In this document: one piece after another, positions 15,958 to 25,345 of the stretch
How positions within the stretch are numbered: the first letter of the stretch is position 1
Layout of the letters: each line of letters begins with the position of its first letter
From: Coriobacteriia bacterium
GTDB taxonomy: Bacteria; Actinomycetota; Coriobacteriia; Anaerosomatales; Anaerosomataceae
Assembly: GCA_016938135.1 (NCBI GenBank)
Contig: JAFGVD010000029.1
Location: forward strand, 54,054-118,053
Direction of reading: 5' to 3'
Length of the DNA: 64,000 nt
The notes under the pieces: generated by a model
Seen by the model: the letters and a program-made list of their open reading frames with translations, nothing else
Databases searched by the model: none
Told to the model about the DNA's origin: nothing
Program-made: the position numbers and the translations under genes

Positions 15958-18057
15958 CCGGACTGTGCGCGGACCGTGGCCAAGTCCGCAGAACGAATCG
16001 ACGGCGTCCTTTCCTGTGATATAAGCTTCGCAACCGGGCTGATGCTCGTGGAGTACGACACCTCCAAAGACCCCCTCGATCGAGTGGAGTCAGTGGTGCG
16101 GTCCTCGGGCCTCGCGATCGAGCGATTGCACACCCGAGCCGAGAAGGGCAAACCAGCCAGCTGGTGGCAGTTGCATCGACAGTCGGTCACGCTGCTCGTC
16201 GCGTTGCTGATGCTTCTCGTCGGATGGGCACTGCAAGTGCGGGACCTGGCCGATGGAGCCATCATAGCCTGGGCGGTGGCGATAGCTGCGGGCGGGATAA
16301 TCCCGGCGCGGCGTGCGGCCATCGCGTTGAGGTCGCGCTCGTTGGACATGAACGTGCTCATGACCATGGCCGTTATCGGCGCGATGATCATCGGCGAGTG
16401 GAGTGAGGGCGCTACCGTCCTGGTGCTCTTCGGCGTCGGCAACTGGCTTGAGGCACGTGCCCTGGTGCGCACCCGCCGGTCGATCCGGGAGCTGATGGCG
16501 CTGGCGCCACCGGTCGCCCTGGTACGCCGCGGAGAGGCAACCGTGACAGTGGCTCCGTCAGACGTGCGTATCGGCGATACCGTCATCATCCGTCCCGGCG
16601 AGCGTATCCCGCTGGACGGGATAGTCATATCGGGTGTCTCGGCGGTAGACGAGTCGCCGATAACGGGGGAGTCGGTACCTGCCGACAAGGTCGAGGGCGA
16701 CCAGGTGTTCACGGGTACCCTCAACGCTCACGGCCTGCTTGAGATCGAGGTCACTTCCGTGGCCGATGACTCCACGCTTTCCCGGCTCATCAGACTGGTG
16801 GAAGAGGCGCAGGGCCAACGCGCTCCGCTTCAGCGTCTCGTCGATCGGTTCACGCGATCCTATACTCCCGCAGTCATCTTGCTGGCCGCGGGCGTTTCTG
16901 TGCTTCCGCCGCTTGTGGGAGCGTACTTCGGCCAGGACTGGGGTGGCCTTTCCGACTGGTTCTACCGCGGACTCGTGCTTCTTGTCGTGGGCTGTCCGTG
17001 CGCGCTGGTGATCTCAACACCGGTGGCGGTGGTCTCGGCGATCACACGCGCCACGCGTGACGGAGTGCTGGTGAAGGGCGGAGCGTTCCTCGAGGCGGCG
17101 CCCAAGGTGCGCGCGATCGCTTTCGATAAGACCGGGACGCTCACGGTCGGTCGTCCGGAAGTCGCAGACGTGGTGTCGCTCGGAAACGGCGGTGCCGAGG
17201 ATGTCCTTGAGATCGCTGCGACTCTTGAGGCCGGATCGACCCATCCGCTCGCACAGGCTGTGACGCGCGCTGCGGGCTCTGTGCGACCACGCCACCTGGA
17301 GCGCTTCTCCGAGGTCGCAGGCAAAGGGATCCGCGCCGAGAGTGACGGCGTGCGCTATCACATAGGCAGCGCGGCTTTCGTGGAGAGCGAGATCGGTCGG
17401 TTGGCTGATGAGGCGGTCTACGAGATCGAGCGGCTGGAAGACGCCGGACGGACCGTGCTCGTCCTGGCGAACGCAGAACGCGTGATCGGGTTGATCGGGT
17501 TGGCTGATGCGATCCGCCCTGAGGCCCGCAGGACGATCGCCTCGCTCAAGTCGATGGGCATCACAGAACTCGTGATGCTTACAGGCGACAATGAGCGCAC
17601 GGCGGCCGCAGTCGCCCGTGATCTTGGCCTCAGTGACTACCGCGCTCGACAGCTGCCGGAAGACAAGCTCGAGTCGGTGCGGGCGCTCTCGGCCAAGCAC
17701 GGTAGCGTTGCCATGGTCGGTGACGGGATCAACGACGCTGCGGCCCTTGCGCTGGCCGACATCGGCGTGTCGATGGGTGCTGCCGGAAGCGATACCGCGC
17801 TTGAGACCGCGGATGTCGCCTTGCTGGGCGACGACCTTGAAGCTCTCCCTGCGTTCCTCTCGCTGGGCGGGCGTACCGTGGCCATCATCAGACAGAACGT
17901 CTTTTTCAGCATCGCGGTGAAGTTGCTGGTGCTCGTGCTGGCTGTGTTCGGCTATGCAACGCTTTGGATGGCGGTTTTCGCTGACACAGGTGTCTCACTT
18001 CTGGTCGTCCTCAACAGCCTGCGGCTGCTTCGGAGAGGGAGTGAGCCGCGTGGCTGA
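15685..18057 (+). CDS. Zn/Cd-type P1B ATPase read through an in-frame UGA, probable selenoprotein
   Basis: Two open frames, 15685-15957 and 15976-18057, are in the same frame and separated only by TGA at 15955-15957. Read through, they form one 790-residue P1B ATPase with two N-terminal HMA domains. The joined sequence around the stop is YRLEGLD-[UGA]-PDCARTVAKS. In HMA domains this position is the first Cys of GxxCxxC, so the UGA would encode Sec91 in a UxxC metal site. A hairpin of bacterial SECIS form follows (15969-15989). The downstream frame has no ribosome binding site before its GTG, and its HMA domain would be beheaded if initiated there. Alternatives are a nonsense mutation or a sequencing error from TGC or TGT. 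The sensor gene upstream and the TM7/TM8 motifs point to Zn/Cd/Pb efflux. Confidence 0.72.
15955..15989 (+). promoter_or_regulatory. UGA recoding site with SECIS-like hairpin
   Basis: After TGA (15955-15957) come 11 bases, then GCGGAC (15969-15974), a nine-base apical loop CGTGGCCAA and the perfect complement GTCCGC (15984-15989). The loop starts 17 bases after the UGA and has G at its second position. Both fit the loose bacterial SECIS rule as I know it: apical loop about 16-37 bases downstream, with a G among its first two bases. A six-pair GC stem is also easy to find by chance in GC-rich DNA. Confidence 0.55.
15976..18057 (+). CDS. P1B-2 ATPase body as conventionally read (GTG start after the UGA)
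   Basis: This 693-residue segment holds the full ATPase core. Eight membrane helices are expected. The TGES actuator loop appears as SPITGESVPADK. The ion-path motif is GCPCALVIS. The phosphorylated Asp lies in DKTGTLT. N-domain HP is in STHPLAQAV, and MVGDGINDAAAL closes the P domain. TM7 has NVFFSIAVK (Lys) and TM8 has ADTG (Asp-x-Gly), the P1B-2 signature of ZntA/CadA zinc, cadmium and lead exporters. The GTG at 15976 has no Shine-Dalgarno sequence (upstream is GTGCGCGGACC), so independent translation is doubtful. The segment is better seen as part of the read-through protein starting at 15685. Confidence 0.6.
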   Translation: MAKSAERIDGVLSCDISFATGLMLVEYDTSKDPLDRVESVVRSSGLAIERLHTRAEKGKPASWWQLHRQSVTLLVALLMLLVGWALQVRDLADGAIIAWAVAIAAGGIIPARRAAIALRSRSLDMNVLMTMAVIGAMIIGEWSEGATVLVLFGVGNWLEARALVRTRRSIRELMALAPPVALVRRGEATVTVAPSDVRIGDTVIIRPGERIPLDGIVISGVSAVDESPITGESVPADKVEGDQVFTGTLNAHGLLEIEVTSVADDSTLSRLIRLVEEAQGQRAPLQRLVDRFTRSYTPAVILLAAGVSVLPPLVGAYFGQDWGGLSDWFYRGLVLLVVGCPCALVISTPVAVVSAITRATRDGVLVKGGAFLEAAPKVRAIAFDKTGTLTVGRPEVADVVSLGNGGAEDVLEIAATLEAGSTHPLAQAVTRAAGSVRPRHLERFSEVAGKGIRAESDGVRYHIGSAAFVESEIGRLADEAVYEIERLEDAGRTVLVLANAERVIGLIGLADAIRPEARRTIASLKSMGITELVMLTGDNERTAAAVARDLGLSDYRARQLPEDKLESVRALSAKHGSVAMVGDGINDAAALALADIGVSMGAAGSDTALETADVALLGDDLEALPAFLSLGGRTVAIIRQNVFFSIAVKLLVLVLAVFGYATLWMAVFADTGVSLLVVLNSLRLLRRGSEPRG

Positions 18058-18111
18058 CCGCGGCTGATCCTCTCGGCTTAGCCGTTGTCCGGTTGAGATG
18101 GCGGGCAGGCG

Positions 18112-18960
18112 CTAGGGTGTGCGTTTGAGGAAGTCGTCTGACTCGCTGGCTACCAGTTCCTCAGATGTCAGCACATCGTTCATGCTGCCACTGCGATAGC
18201 CTTCAAGGTCTTGCGCGACGAACATGAAGCCCGCGTTCTTCACGGCCGAAGAGACGGCCTCACGCAGCTCCCATGCGTGCTCCATTTCCTCGGGCTCGAC
18301 CTCTACACGGGCGACATCGCCATGGGCACGCACGCGGAACTGCCGGATCCCCAGCGCCCGCAGGCCCTGTTCGGCGACCCGTACACGCGCGATCCCTGCC
18401 TCAGTGATCTGGGTGCCGTAAGGGAATCTGGTCGCCAGGCACGCCATCGACGGTTTGTCCCATGTAGGAAGACCCAGTTCAGCCGAGAGCAGACGGATCT
18501 CGTCTTTGTGAAGTCCCGCTTCAAGTAGCGGGCTCACTATCCCGAACTCTCTTGCCGCGCGCCTTCCAGGCCGGTGATCGGATTCGTCATCAGCGTTGCT
18601 TCCGTCGATGACCCACTTGATGCCGCGTGCCCGTGCGACCGTCTTGAGTAGGCCGAACATCTCGGTCTTGCAGTAGTAGCAACGGTCAGGAGGGTTCGTG
18701 CAAAAGCGCGGGTCGGCGAGCTCGTAGGTCTCCACCTCATGCAGGCGTAGGCCCAGCTCACGCGCGGTAGCCCGCGCGCTTTCCGCTTCGCCGACGTCGT
18801 GTACGTCCGATAGCACCAGGACCGCCACGCATCGCTCACCTAAAACGGCGTGCGCCGTGAAGGCAAGCAGCGTTGAATCCACGCCTCCCGAGTACGCGAC
18901 GAGAGTGCTGCCGAGGTTCTGGATGCGGTTTCTCAGATGATCGTATTTATGCGAGAGCAA
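18112..18960 (-). CDS. larE: ATP-dependent sacrificial sulfur transferase LarE
   Basis: LarE donates sulfur to pyridinium dicarboxylate mononucleotide in synthesis of the nickel-pincer cofactor of lactate racemase and related epimerases. The 282-residue PP-loop protein has VAYSGGVDSTLLAF near residue 22 for ATP adenylation. PSMACLATRFPYG near residue 175 carries the Cys at the position sacrificed in Lactobacillus LarE. NPPDRCYYCKTEMF adds a further CxxC. The start is TTG with GCGGAG upstream. No larA, larB or larC lies nearby, so it may serve another sulfur-insertion role or work with genes elsewhere. It is divergent from acs. Confidence 0.88.
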   Translation of the reverse strand: MLSHKYDHLRNRIQNLGSTLVAYSGGVDSTLLAFTAHAVLGERCVAVLVLSDVHDVGEAESARATARELGLRLHEVETYELADPRFCTNPPDRCYYCKTEMFGLLKTVARARGIKWVIDGSNADDESDHRPGRRAAREFGIVSPLLEAGLHKDEIRLLSAELGLPTWDKPSMACLATRFPYGTQITEAGIARVRVAEQGLRALGIRQFRVRAHGDVARVEVEPEEMEHAWELREAVSSAVKNAGFMFVAQDLEGYRSGSMNDVLTSEELVASESDDFLKRTP

Positions 18961-19085
18961 TTCAACTCCGCCCGAAGGTCGGCCGATGAGGCAGCGATAG
19001 GTATCTATCTTCCCATGTGAGGCACTGTCGTCAACTATGGTGTTGGGGTATTACTTCGTTAGGGCCCAAACACGGAGGTGCACTG

Positions 19086-21077
19086 ATGACGGAGAGGCAG
19101 ACCACTGACCCGACGATCGAGCATCTATCCGCTGACGGGGGTGTCGTGCAGCCATCTGCGGAGTTCTCCGCGGATGCGGTGATCGCCTCGAAGGAGGCGT
19201 ACGAGACCGCATATGCGCGTTCCCTGGAGGATCCTGACGCATTCTGGGATGAGGCGGCCCGCTCCGAACTCGAATGGATGAAGCCTTTCACGGAGGTAGG
19301 TGCCGGAGACTTCGATGCGCTCGACCACACCTGGTTCAAGGGCGGCACTCTCAACGTCTCCGCCAACTGTCTTGATAGGCACCTCGACACGTGGCGCCGC
19401 AACAAGGCCGCGCTGATCTGGGAGGCGGACGACGGTCAGAGCCGCACCTACACGTACCAGCAGCTCCACTACGAGGTCAGCAAGTTCGCCAACGTCTTGA
19501 AGAAGAAGGGCATCGAGAAGGGCGACCGGGTCGCCCTGTACCTGCCTATGATCCCTGAGCTGCCTATCGCGATGCTTGCCTGCGCCCGCATCGGCGCTAT
19601 TCATTCCGTCATCTTCGGGGGCTTCTCGGCCAGTGCGCTGCGAGGTCGCATTCAGGACTGCGGCGCGCGATTGTTGATCACCGCCGATGAGGGCATACGT
19701 GGCGGCCGCAAGGTTGCGCTGAAGGCTGCGGCCGATGAGGCGCTCTTCGAGTGCCCGAGCATCGAGGCGTGCATCGTCGTACGCCGTGGAGCCGGAGATG
19801 TGGACATGGAGCCGGGCCGCGATACGTGGTGGCACCAGGAGATCTCGGCTCCGGAAGTCCGCAAGCCATGTCCGCCCGTTGAGATGGATGCTGAAGACCC
19901 GCTGTTCATCCTCTACACCTCGGGTTCTACGGGTAAGCCGAAGGGCGTCTTGCATACTACGGCGGGCTATCTGCTCTACTCGGCGCTCACGTTCAAGACA
20001 GTGATGGACTACCGGGATGAGGATGTCTACTGGTGTACCGCAGACATAGGCTGGATCACCGGGCACAGCTACATCCTGTACGGGCCGCTCGCGGTCGGTG
20101 CGACCTCCCTTATGTTCGAAGGGGTGCCCACCTATCCTGACCCGGGACGCTTCTGGTCTGTTGTCGAGAAGTACCGCGTCAACATCTTCTATACCGCTCC
20201 TACGGCGATCCGGGCGCTCATGCGGCACGGTTCGGGTTGGCCGGGCCGATACGACCTGTCCAGCCTCCGGCTGTTGGGCACGGTGGGTGAACCCATCAAT
20301 CCTGAGGTCTGGACGTGGTATCACGAGACTATCGGCCGGGGAGAGATACCCATCGTCGACACCTACTGGCAGACCGAAACGGGCGGATTCCTCATCACGC
20401 CGTTCCCCGGTGCGACTCCGCTCAAGCCCGGGTCGGCGTCATGGCCCTTCTTCGGCATCGAGCCCGAGGTCGTCCGGGAGGACGGAAGCCGGGCTGATCC
20501 AGGTGAAGGCGGCTACCTGACGATCAAGAAGCCGTGGCCGGGTATGCTGCGCGGTACCTGGGGCGATCCGGAGCACAAGCGCATGCGCGAGGTCTACTTC
20601 GAGCGCTTCCCCGGAAGATACTTCACCGGAGACGGTGCGCGGGTCGATGCTGACGGGGACTACTGGCTCCTCGGACGTGTCGACGACGTGATCAATGTCA
20701 GTGGACACCGCCTGGGTACTGCCGAGGTGGAGAGCGCGCTCGTCAGTCATGAGGCTGTGAGCGAGGCGGCGGTCGTGGGATTCCCGCATCCTGTGAAGGG
20801 CGAGGGCATTCGGGCCTATGTCGTGCTGAAGGACGGGCAGTTCGAGAGCGAGGATCTGGCCACGATCCTGTCGGGGCATGTCCGCAAGGTCATCGGCCCC
20901 ATCGCCAAGCCGGACCACATCCAGTTCGCACACGACCTGCCCAAGACCCGCTCAGGCAAGATCATGCGACGCATCCTCCGTAAACTTGCGGCGGGCGAGC
21001 GGGACATGGAGGCATTCGGCGATCTGTCCACATTGGCGGATCCAAAGGTCGTCAAAGACCTCATAGCAGGGAGCTGA
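19086..21077 (+). CDS. acs: Acetyl-CoA synthetase (AMP-forming)
   Basis: The 663-residue enzyme activates acetate to acetyl-CoA through acetyl-AMP. The adenylate-forming motif [16 protein letters not shown] is near residue 275. The acetate pocket and A5 region [17 protein letters not shown], the hinge [16 protein letters not shown], and the acetylatable Lys in [14 protein letters not shown] follow in order. The length is close to the usual 650. The ATG at 19086 has GGAGGTGCACTG directly upstream; the frame extends to 19017 without family similarity. It is a single gene, convergent with glnD. Confidence 0.96.
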   Translation: MTERQTTDPTIEHLSADGGVVQPSAEFSADAVIASKEAYETAYARSLEDPDAFWDEAARSELEWMKPFTEVGAGDFDALDHTWFKGGTLNVSANCLDRHLDTWRRNKAALIWEADDGQSRTYTYQQLHYEVSKFANVLKKKGIEKGDRVALYLPMIPELPIAMLACARIGAIHSVIFGGFSASALRGRIQDCGARLLITADEGIRGGRKVALKAAADEALFECPSIEACIVVRRGAGDVDMEPGRDTWWHQEISAPEVRKPCPPVEMDAEDPLFILYTSGSTGKPKGVLHTTAGYLLYSALTFKTVMDYRDEDVYWCTADIGWITGHSYILYGPLAVGATSLMFEGVPTYPDPGRFWSVVEKYRVNIFYTAPTAIRALMRHGSGWPGRYDLSSLRLLGTVGEPINPEVWTWYHETIGRGEIPIVDTYWQTETGGFLITPFPGATPLKPGSASWPFFGIEPEVVREDGSRADPGEGGYLTIKKPWPGMLRGTWGDPEHKRMREVYFERFPGRYFTGDGARVDADGDYWLLGRVDDVINVSGHRLGTAEVESALVSHEAVSEAAVVGFPHPVKGEGIRAYVVLKDGQFESEDLATILSGHVRKVIGPIAKPDHIQFAHDLPKTRSGKIMRRILRKLAAGERDMEAFGDLSTLADPKVVKDLIAGS

Positions 21078-21109
21078 GCACATCAGGGCGTCAAGAGTAT
21101 GGTGCCTCC

Positions 21110-23380
21110 CTAGGCCTTTGAGCACCGCTCCCTGATACGCATCGCCAAGTGGCCCAGAACGCCGGGGTCGCGTGGCGCCTGGCCGTCGACGTCTGTCAGG
21201 AGAAAGACGTCCTGGGCGACACCGTCTTTGACAAGCGCGCGGACTCTCACGATGTCTATCTCCGCATCAGAGACCTCGGTAGCTATGTCGTAGAGCAGGC
21301 CCACGCGGTCCGGAGCGGTGACGTGAAGTGTGGTCACTCGGGCGGAACGCGTGTCTGACTCCACTCTGACCGGTCTACTGCACATGCGACGGTCGTAGTG
21401 GAGCCTGCGTTCTGCAAGTCGCGTCTCCAGTGCAAGATTGCCGCTGAGCGCCGCCCGGAGCTCACGCTCGAAGCGGTTCCAGGTGTGGTGTTCGATCGAC
21501 GCGTCCGTGGCTGATCCCACCACGAAGCTATCCAGTGCGGTGAGGCCGATGGTGTACAGCTCAGCATCCATGATGTCGAGTCCCGCCAGAGTCAGACAGC
21601 CGGCGACGGTGGCGAACAGCCCGGGTCTGTCAGGGGTCGCCACGGTCACGCGGTATGTGCCCGCCACGCTCCCGCTGGCAACGCCGATAGCAAGTGCGCG
21701 GTCGGTCCCTTTGGCTCCTACATCGGCGAGGAGGCCCGCTTGTGATGTGACGACGCTCGCGGTGCGTCCGCTGAGGTAGCGAGAAGGCATCGCGTGGATG
21801 ATCGGGGCAAGAGGCGACCTTGTGGGCAGTGCTTCCAGCACCTCTTTGCGGACGAGGTTCGCGCGCTCGGCCATTTTGGAAGCTTCGGGGTCGGTGAGCG
21901 CGCTGTCCACAGTGCTCAGCAAGTCGCCCACGAGCGCCGCATGCCAGCGTGTCCAGGCGCCGGGGCCTGTGGCAAGGCTATCGACGGCGGTGAGGATGTA
22001 GAGAGCGCCCAACGTCGTGGCGTCTCCAACCCGTGCGGCCACTGAGAGGACCACGTCATCATCATCTGTGTCCGAGGTCGCGGCCGTCTCGGCAAGCAAC
22101 AGGTGCTCTCGCACGAGTCGCTCGGCCATCGTAGTCGCCCGGGGGTCGATGCCGACCGCATCTGCGAGCGCCCGCGCGGCGGGCACACCTCTCTCGGCAT
22201 GTCTCGGCCCGGCCGTCTCTTTCCCTGCGTCATGGGTGAGTGCCGCCACCAGGAGTGGCCGCATGTCGCCCAGTGCGCGTAGCGCTTCGGCTGCGATCGG
22301 GTCGTCGGCGCCGATCCCGGCCACAAGCGCGGCAGCTCGTAGCATGTGCGCGCCAACGGTGTATCGGTGGCCCAGGCCAGGTCGGCGCAGGACCATGAGC
22401 GCCGACATCCCGGGGATGAGCGCGTCCAGTCTCCCCTGGAAGGCTGCGGATTCGAGGGTGGGGAGGGCGCGCGTTCCTTCAGAAAGCGCGGAGAACAGAC
22501 GCGGTCCGTCCCAGGGCTCAGGGTCGACAGTGGGCAGGATGCCGCGGACTCCATCCAGGACGATGGCCACGTTGGCCAATGTCTCGTGCAGTCCGTCCAG
22601 TCCTACCTCATCGGCGAGGTCGAGCGTCACCCGTGAAGAGTTCCGCCTCAGGTTGATCTGCACACGCCAGCGCGTTTTCGTAAGGTGGTCCTGCGCGCCT
22701 TGTAACAGCGCCGCCTGTTGAAGTGTGAGGACGCCCAGCTGGGCGAGGCCGGTACAGCCGCTCGCCGGGGCCGCCCCCAGGACAGCCGCGCGCCACACCA
22801 GCTCGTCGATGTCACGCTGCCCGCCGATCCCCGCCTTCAAGTCGGGCTCGAGCAGGTAGGGCGAGCCGGATCGTTGCCGTGCGGTGAGCGAGGCGAGCAC
22901 GTGGCGCCGACGACGGTGTGCACGCCGCGCTACCTCGTCGAGTGCATCTGTGGCGTACTCCCGGTCGCCGGCCAAGATCCGTCCCGTGATAGAAGACGTC
23001 AGGATCTCGATGTCTGCCGCGCTCTGTTTGAGGTGCTCGGCCCTCGAGCGCACTTGATGTCCCACTTCGACGCCGGTGTCCCACAGCGGGTAGAGCAGCC
23101 CTTCCACATAGGGCTTCAGCCTCTGCGAGGGGGTCTCGGCAAGTACGAGCAGATCGATGTCCGAGTAGGGCAGAAGCCGGTTCGCACCGTATGCTCCAAG
23201 CGCGATGACCGCCCATTTCTCCTCGCATTTGGCGAAGGCCGCCTCCGCAAGCGCGGAGACGGCCTTGTCGGTCACATCAGAAAGTTCACGTGCAGCGACA
23301 GTGCCAGGCTCACTACTGCCGACCACTCGCTCCCGTTCTTCCATGAGACGCGAGATTGCTTCCTCGCTTCGCGCTGACAT
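21110..23380 (-). CDS. glnD: PII uridylyltransferase / uridylyl-removing enzyme
   Basis: GlnD covalently modifies and demodifies the PII protein according to glutamine level. The 756-residue protein has the nucleotidyltransferase motif GAYGANRLLPYSDIDLLVL (about 62-80), an HD hydrolase domain with ALTHDAGKETAG near residue 375, and two C-terminal ACT glutamine-sensing domains (VATPDRPGLFATVAGCL and VTAPDRVGLLYDIATEV). It is shorter than the enterobacterial enzyme but normal for Actinobacteria, where the enzyme may adenylylate rather than uridylylate PII. It starts three bases after the glnB stop with no strong ribosome binding site, so translational coupling is likely. Confidence 0.94.
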   Translation of the reverse strand: MSARSEEAISRLMEERERVVGSSEPGTVAARELSDVTDKAVSALAEAAFAKCEEKWAVIALGAYGANRLLPYSDIDLLVLAETPSQRLKPYVEGLLYPLWDTGVEVGHQVRSRAEHLKQSAADIEILTSSITGRILAGDREYATDALDEVARRAHRRRRHVLASLTARQRSGSPYLLEPDLKAGIGGQRDIDELVWRAAVLGAAPASGCTGLAQLGVLTLQQAALLQGAQDHLTKTRWRVQINLRRNSSRVTLDLADEVGLDGLHETLANVAIVLDGVRGILPTVDPEPWDGPRLFSALSEGTRALPTLESAAFQGRLDALIPGMSALMVLRRPGLGHRYTVGAHMLRAAALVAGIGADDPIAAEALRALGDMRPLLVAALTHDAGKETAGPRHAERGVPAARALADAVGIDPRATTMAERLVREHLLLAETAATSDTDDDDVVLSVAARVGDATTLGALYILTAVDSLATGPGAWTRWHAALVGDLLSTVDSALTDPEASKMAERANLVRKEVLEALPTRSPLAPIIHAMPSRYLSGRTASVVTSQAGLLADVGAKGTDRALAIGVASGSVAGTYRVTVATPDRPGLFATVAGCLTLAGLDIMDAELYTIGLTALDSFVVGSATDASIEHHTWNRFERELRAALSGNLALETRLAERRLHYDRRMCSRPVRVESDTRSARVTTLHVTAPDRVGLLYDIATEVSDAEIDIVRVRALVKDGVAQDVFLLTDVDGQAPRDPGVLGHLAMRIRERCSKA

Positions 23381-23383
23381 GTG

Positions 23384-23740
<357 letters not shown>

Positions 23741-23785
23741 TCAGCATCCGGTGTCGACATGTCGGGTAGATATCCCACGATACGG

Positions 23786-25087
23786 CTATGCAACGGTCTC
23801 TGTCTGAACGAAGTCGGGGTAGGCACGGTTGCCGTGCTCGCCGATGTCCAGACCCTCAAGCTCCTCTTCCTCGGTCACTCGAACACCCATGATCGCCTTG
23901 ATGGCAAGCCATGTGAGCATCGATGCCGCGAACACCGCAGCGCCCACTGCTGCGATGCCGGTGAGCTGGGTCAGGACCGGCGAGAAGCCACCGCCGAAGA
24001 ACAGTCCGTCACCCGTCGTGCCGGGCATGAACTTGTCCTGAGCGAAGAGCCCCACTGCCAGCGTGCCGAAGATGCCACCCATGCCGTGCACTGCGATGGC
24101 GCCGACCGGGTCGTCCCACTTGACCTTATCCAGGAAGAGCACGCCCACCACGATCAGCAGGCCGGAGAGCGCACCTATGACGAGCGAGCTGCCAACACTG
24201 ACGAAGGCGCAGCTCGCGGTGATGCCGACGAGCCCGGCGAGCGCGCCGTTGATCGTCATGCCCACATCGGGCTTGCCCAGCAGCCTCCAGGCAAGCGCGG
24301 TCGCGGCCAGTGCGCCTGCAGCGGCGGATACGTTCGTGGTCACCATGATGCGAGAGATGGCTTCAGGATCGGCTGCCATCGTGCTGCCGGGGTTGAAGCC
24401 AAACCAGCCGAACCACAAGATCAGGCAACCTGTCATCGCCGAGGTCATGTTGTGGCCGGGAATCGCGCGGACGCTGCCGTCTTTACCGTACTTGCCCAGG
24501 CGCGGCCCCAAGACCAACACACCGGCGAGTGCGGCCCATGCGCCTACCGAATGGACCACGGTCGATCCGGCGAAGTCGAAGAAGCCCAGCTCCGCCAGCC
24601 AACCGCCGCCCCATACCCAGTGTCCGATGACGGGGTAGATGAACCCGACCAGCACGAACGAGAAGACGATGAAAGAGACGTATTTGATGCGCTCCGCGAC
24701 GGCGCCGGAGACGATGGTCGCCGCCGTACCGGCGAACACCAGCTGGAAGAAGAACTTCGCCAGCAGGGGAACGCCTGTCCAGCCGAGTGCGGAATAGACG
24801 CCTTCGTATGCGTCTCCCACCATGGGACTGTTGTCAGCTCCGCCCACGAAGAAGAGTCCCTTCAGGCCTATGAAACCGTTCCCGTCTCCGTACATCAGTC
24901 CCCATCCGATGACGAGGAACGCGATCGTCGCGACTGCGAATACCACGAAGTTCTTCGAGATGATGTTCACGGTGTTCTTTGCACGAGCGAATCCGGACTC
25001 CACAAGCGCGAACCCTAGGTTCATGAAGAACACGAGCATCGCTGCGAGCAATACCCATACGGTGTCGATGACCACTTTTGTATCCAC
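23786..25087 (-). CDS. amt: Ammonium transporter (Amt/MEP/Rh family)
   Basis: A 433-residue membrane channel with about 11 helices carrying ammonium into the cell. The twin pore histidines are visible in [16 protein letters not shown] and [29 protein letters not shown] and [18 protein letters not shown] are typical Amt signatures. The C-terminal cytoplasmic tail ends [24 protein letters not shown], including the conserved EEEEL/GLDxxEHG segment through which PII closes the channel. The start is GTG at 25087 with AGAGGGGGGTCC upstream. It heads the amt-glnB-glnD operon behind a GAAAC-N6-GAAAC element. Confidence 0.97.
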   Translation of the reverse strand: MDTKVVIDTVWVLLAAMLVFFMNLGFALVESGFARAKNTVNIISKNFVVFAVATIAFLVIGWGLMYGDGNGFIGLKGLFFVGGADNSPMVGDAYEGVYSALGWTGVPLLAKFFFQLVFAGTAATIVSGAVAERIKYVSFIVFSFVLVGFIYPVIGHWVWGGGWLAELGFFDFAGSTVVHSVGAWAALAGVLVLGPRLGKYGKDGSVRAIPGHNMTSAMTGCLILWFGWFGFNPGSTMAADPEAISRIMVTTNVSAAAGALAATALAWRLLGKPDVGMTINGALAGLVGITASCAFVSVGSSLVIGALSGLLIVVGVLFLDKVKWDDPVGAIAVHGMGGIFGTLAVGLFAQDKFMPGTTGDGLFFGGGFSPVLTQLTGIAAVGAAVFAASMLTWLAIKAIMGVRVTEEEELEGLDIGEHGNRAYPDFVQTETVA

Positions 25088-25171
25088 GGACCCCCCTCTA
25101 TTCGTGACCTGGACAGAATGCGGTCGGGCAGATACACCCCTGTGACCTTCGATTCAACGTATCCATGTGCT

Positions 25172-25187
25172 GTTTCCGGTGGGTTTC
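25172..25187 (-). promoter_or_regulatory. Tandem GAAAC-N6-GAAAC element upstream of amt
   Basis: Read on the minus strand, GAAAC-CCACCG-GAAAC lies 85 bases before the amt start. It repeats the element found 82 bases before glnA, with the same 11-base period. Ten bases after the second GAAAC a -10-like TACGTT follows, as TAGAGT does at glnA. It is a candidate GlnR binding site. Confidence 0.55.
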
Positions 25188-25297
25188 AAGTCAATGTCAG
25201 GCGTGCGAATGTTTTTTCAAGCAGGTTGCGCGCGGACTTCGACCGCGTGGCGAGCGGCGCACGGTCACCGTTGGCACCTCGCTCGCATGTTCCGCGA

Positions 25298-25303
25298 TAC
25301 AAT
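25298..25303 (+). promoter_or_regulatory. -10 element upstream of uvrA
   Basis: TACAAT is a five-of-six -10 match, placing transcription start near 25310 and leaving a leader of about 35 bases. No good -35 is found at 16-18 bases. A sigma-54-like TGGCAC-N5-TCGC lies just upstream at 25272-25286. Confidence 0.4.
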
Positions 25304-25345
25304 AGAGGTTCGCGAGAGAGTGAACCCTCACGAAAGGACTCATCC

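Noticed and set aside
25200..25310. LexA/SOS box upstream of uvrA
   Set aside because: CGCTC-GCAT-GTTCC keeps only one half site of the CGAAC-N4-GTTCG consensus; too weak to call.
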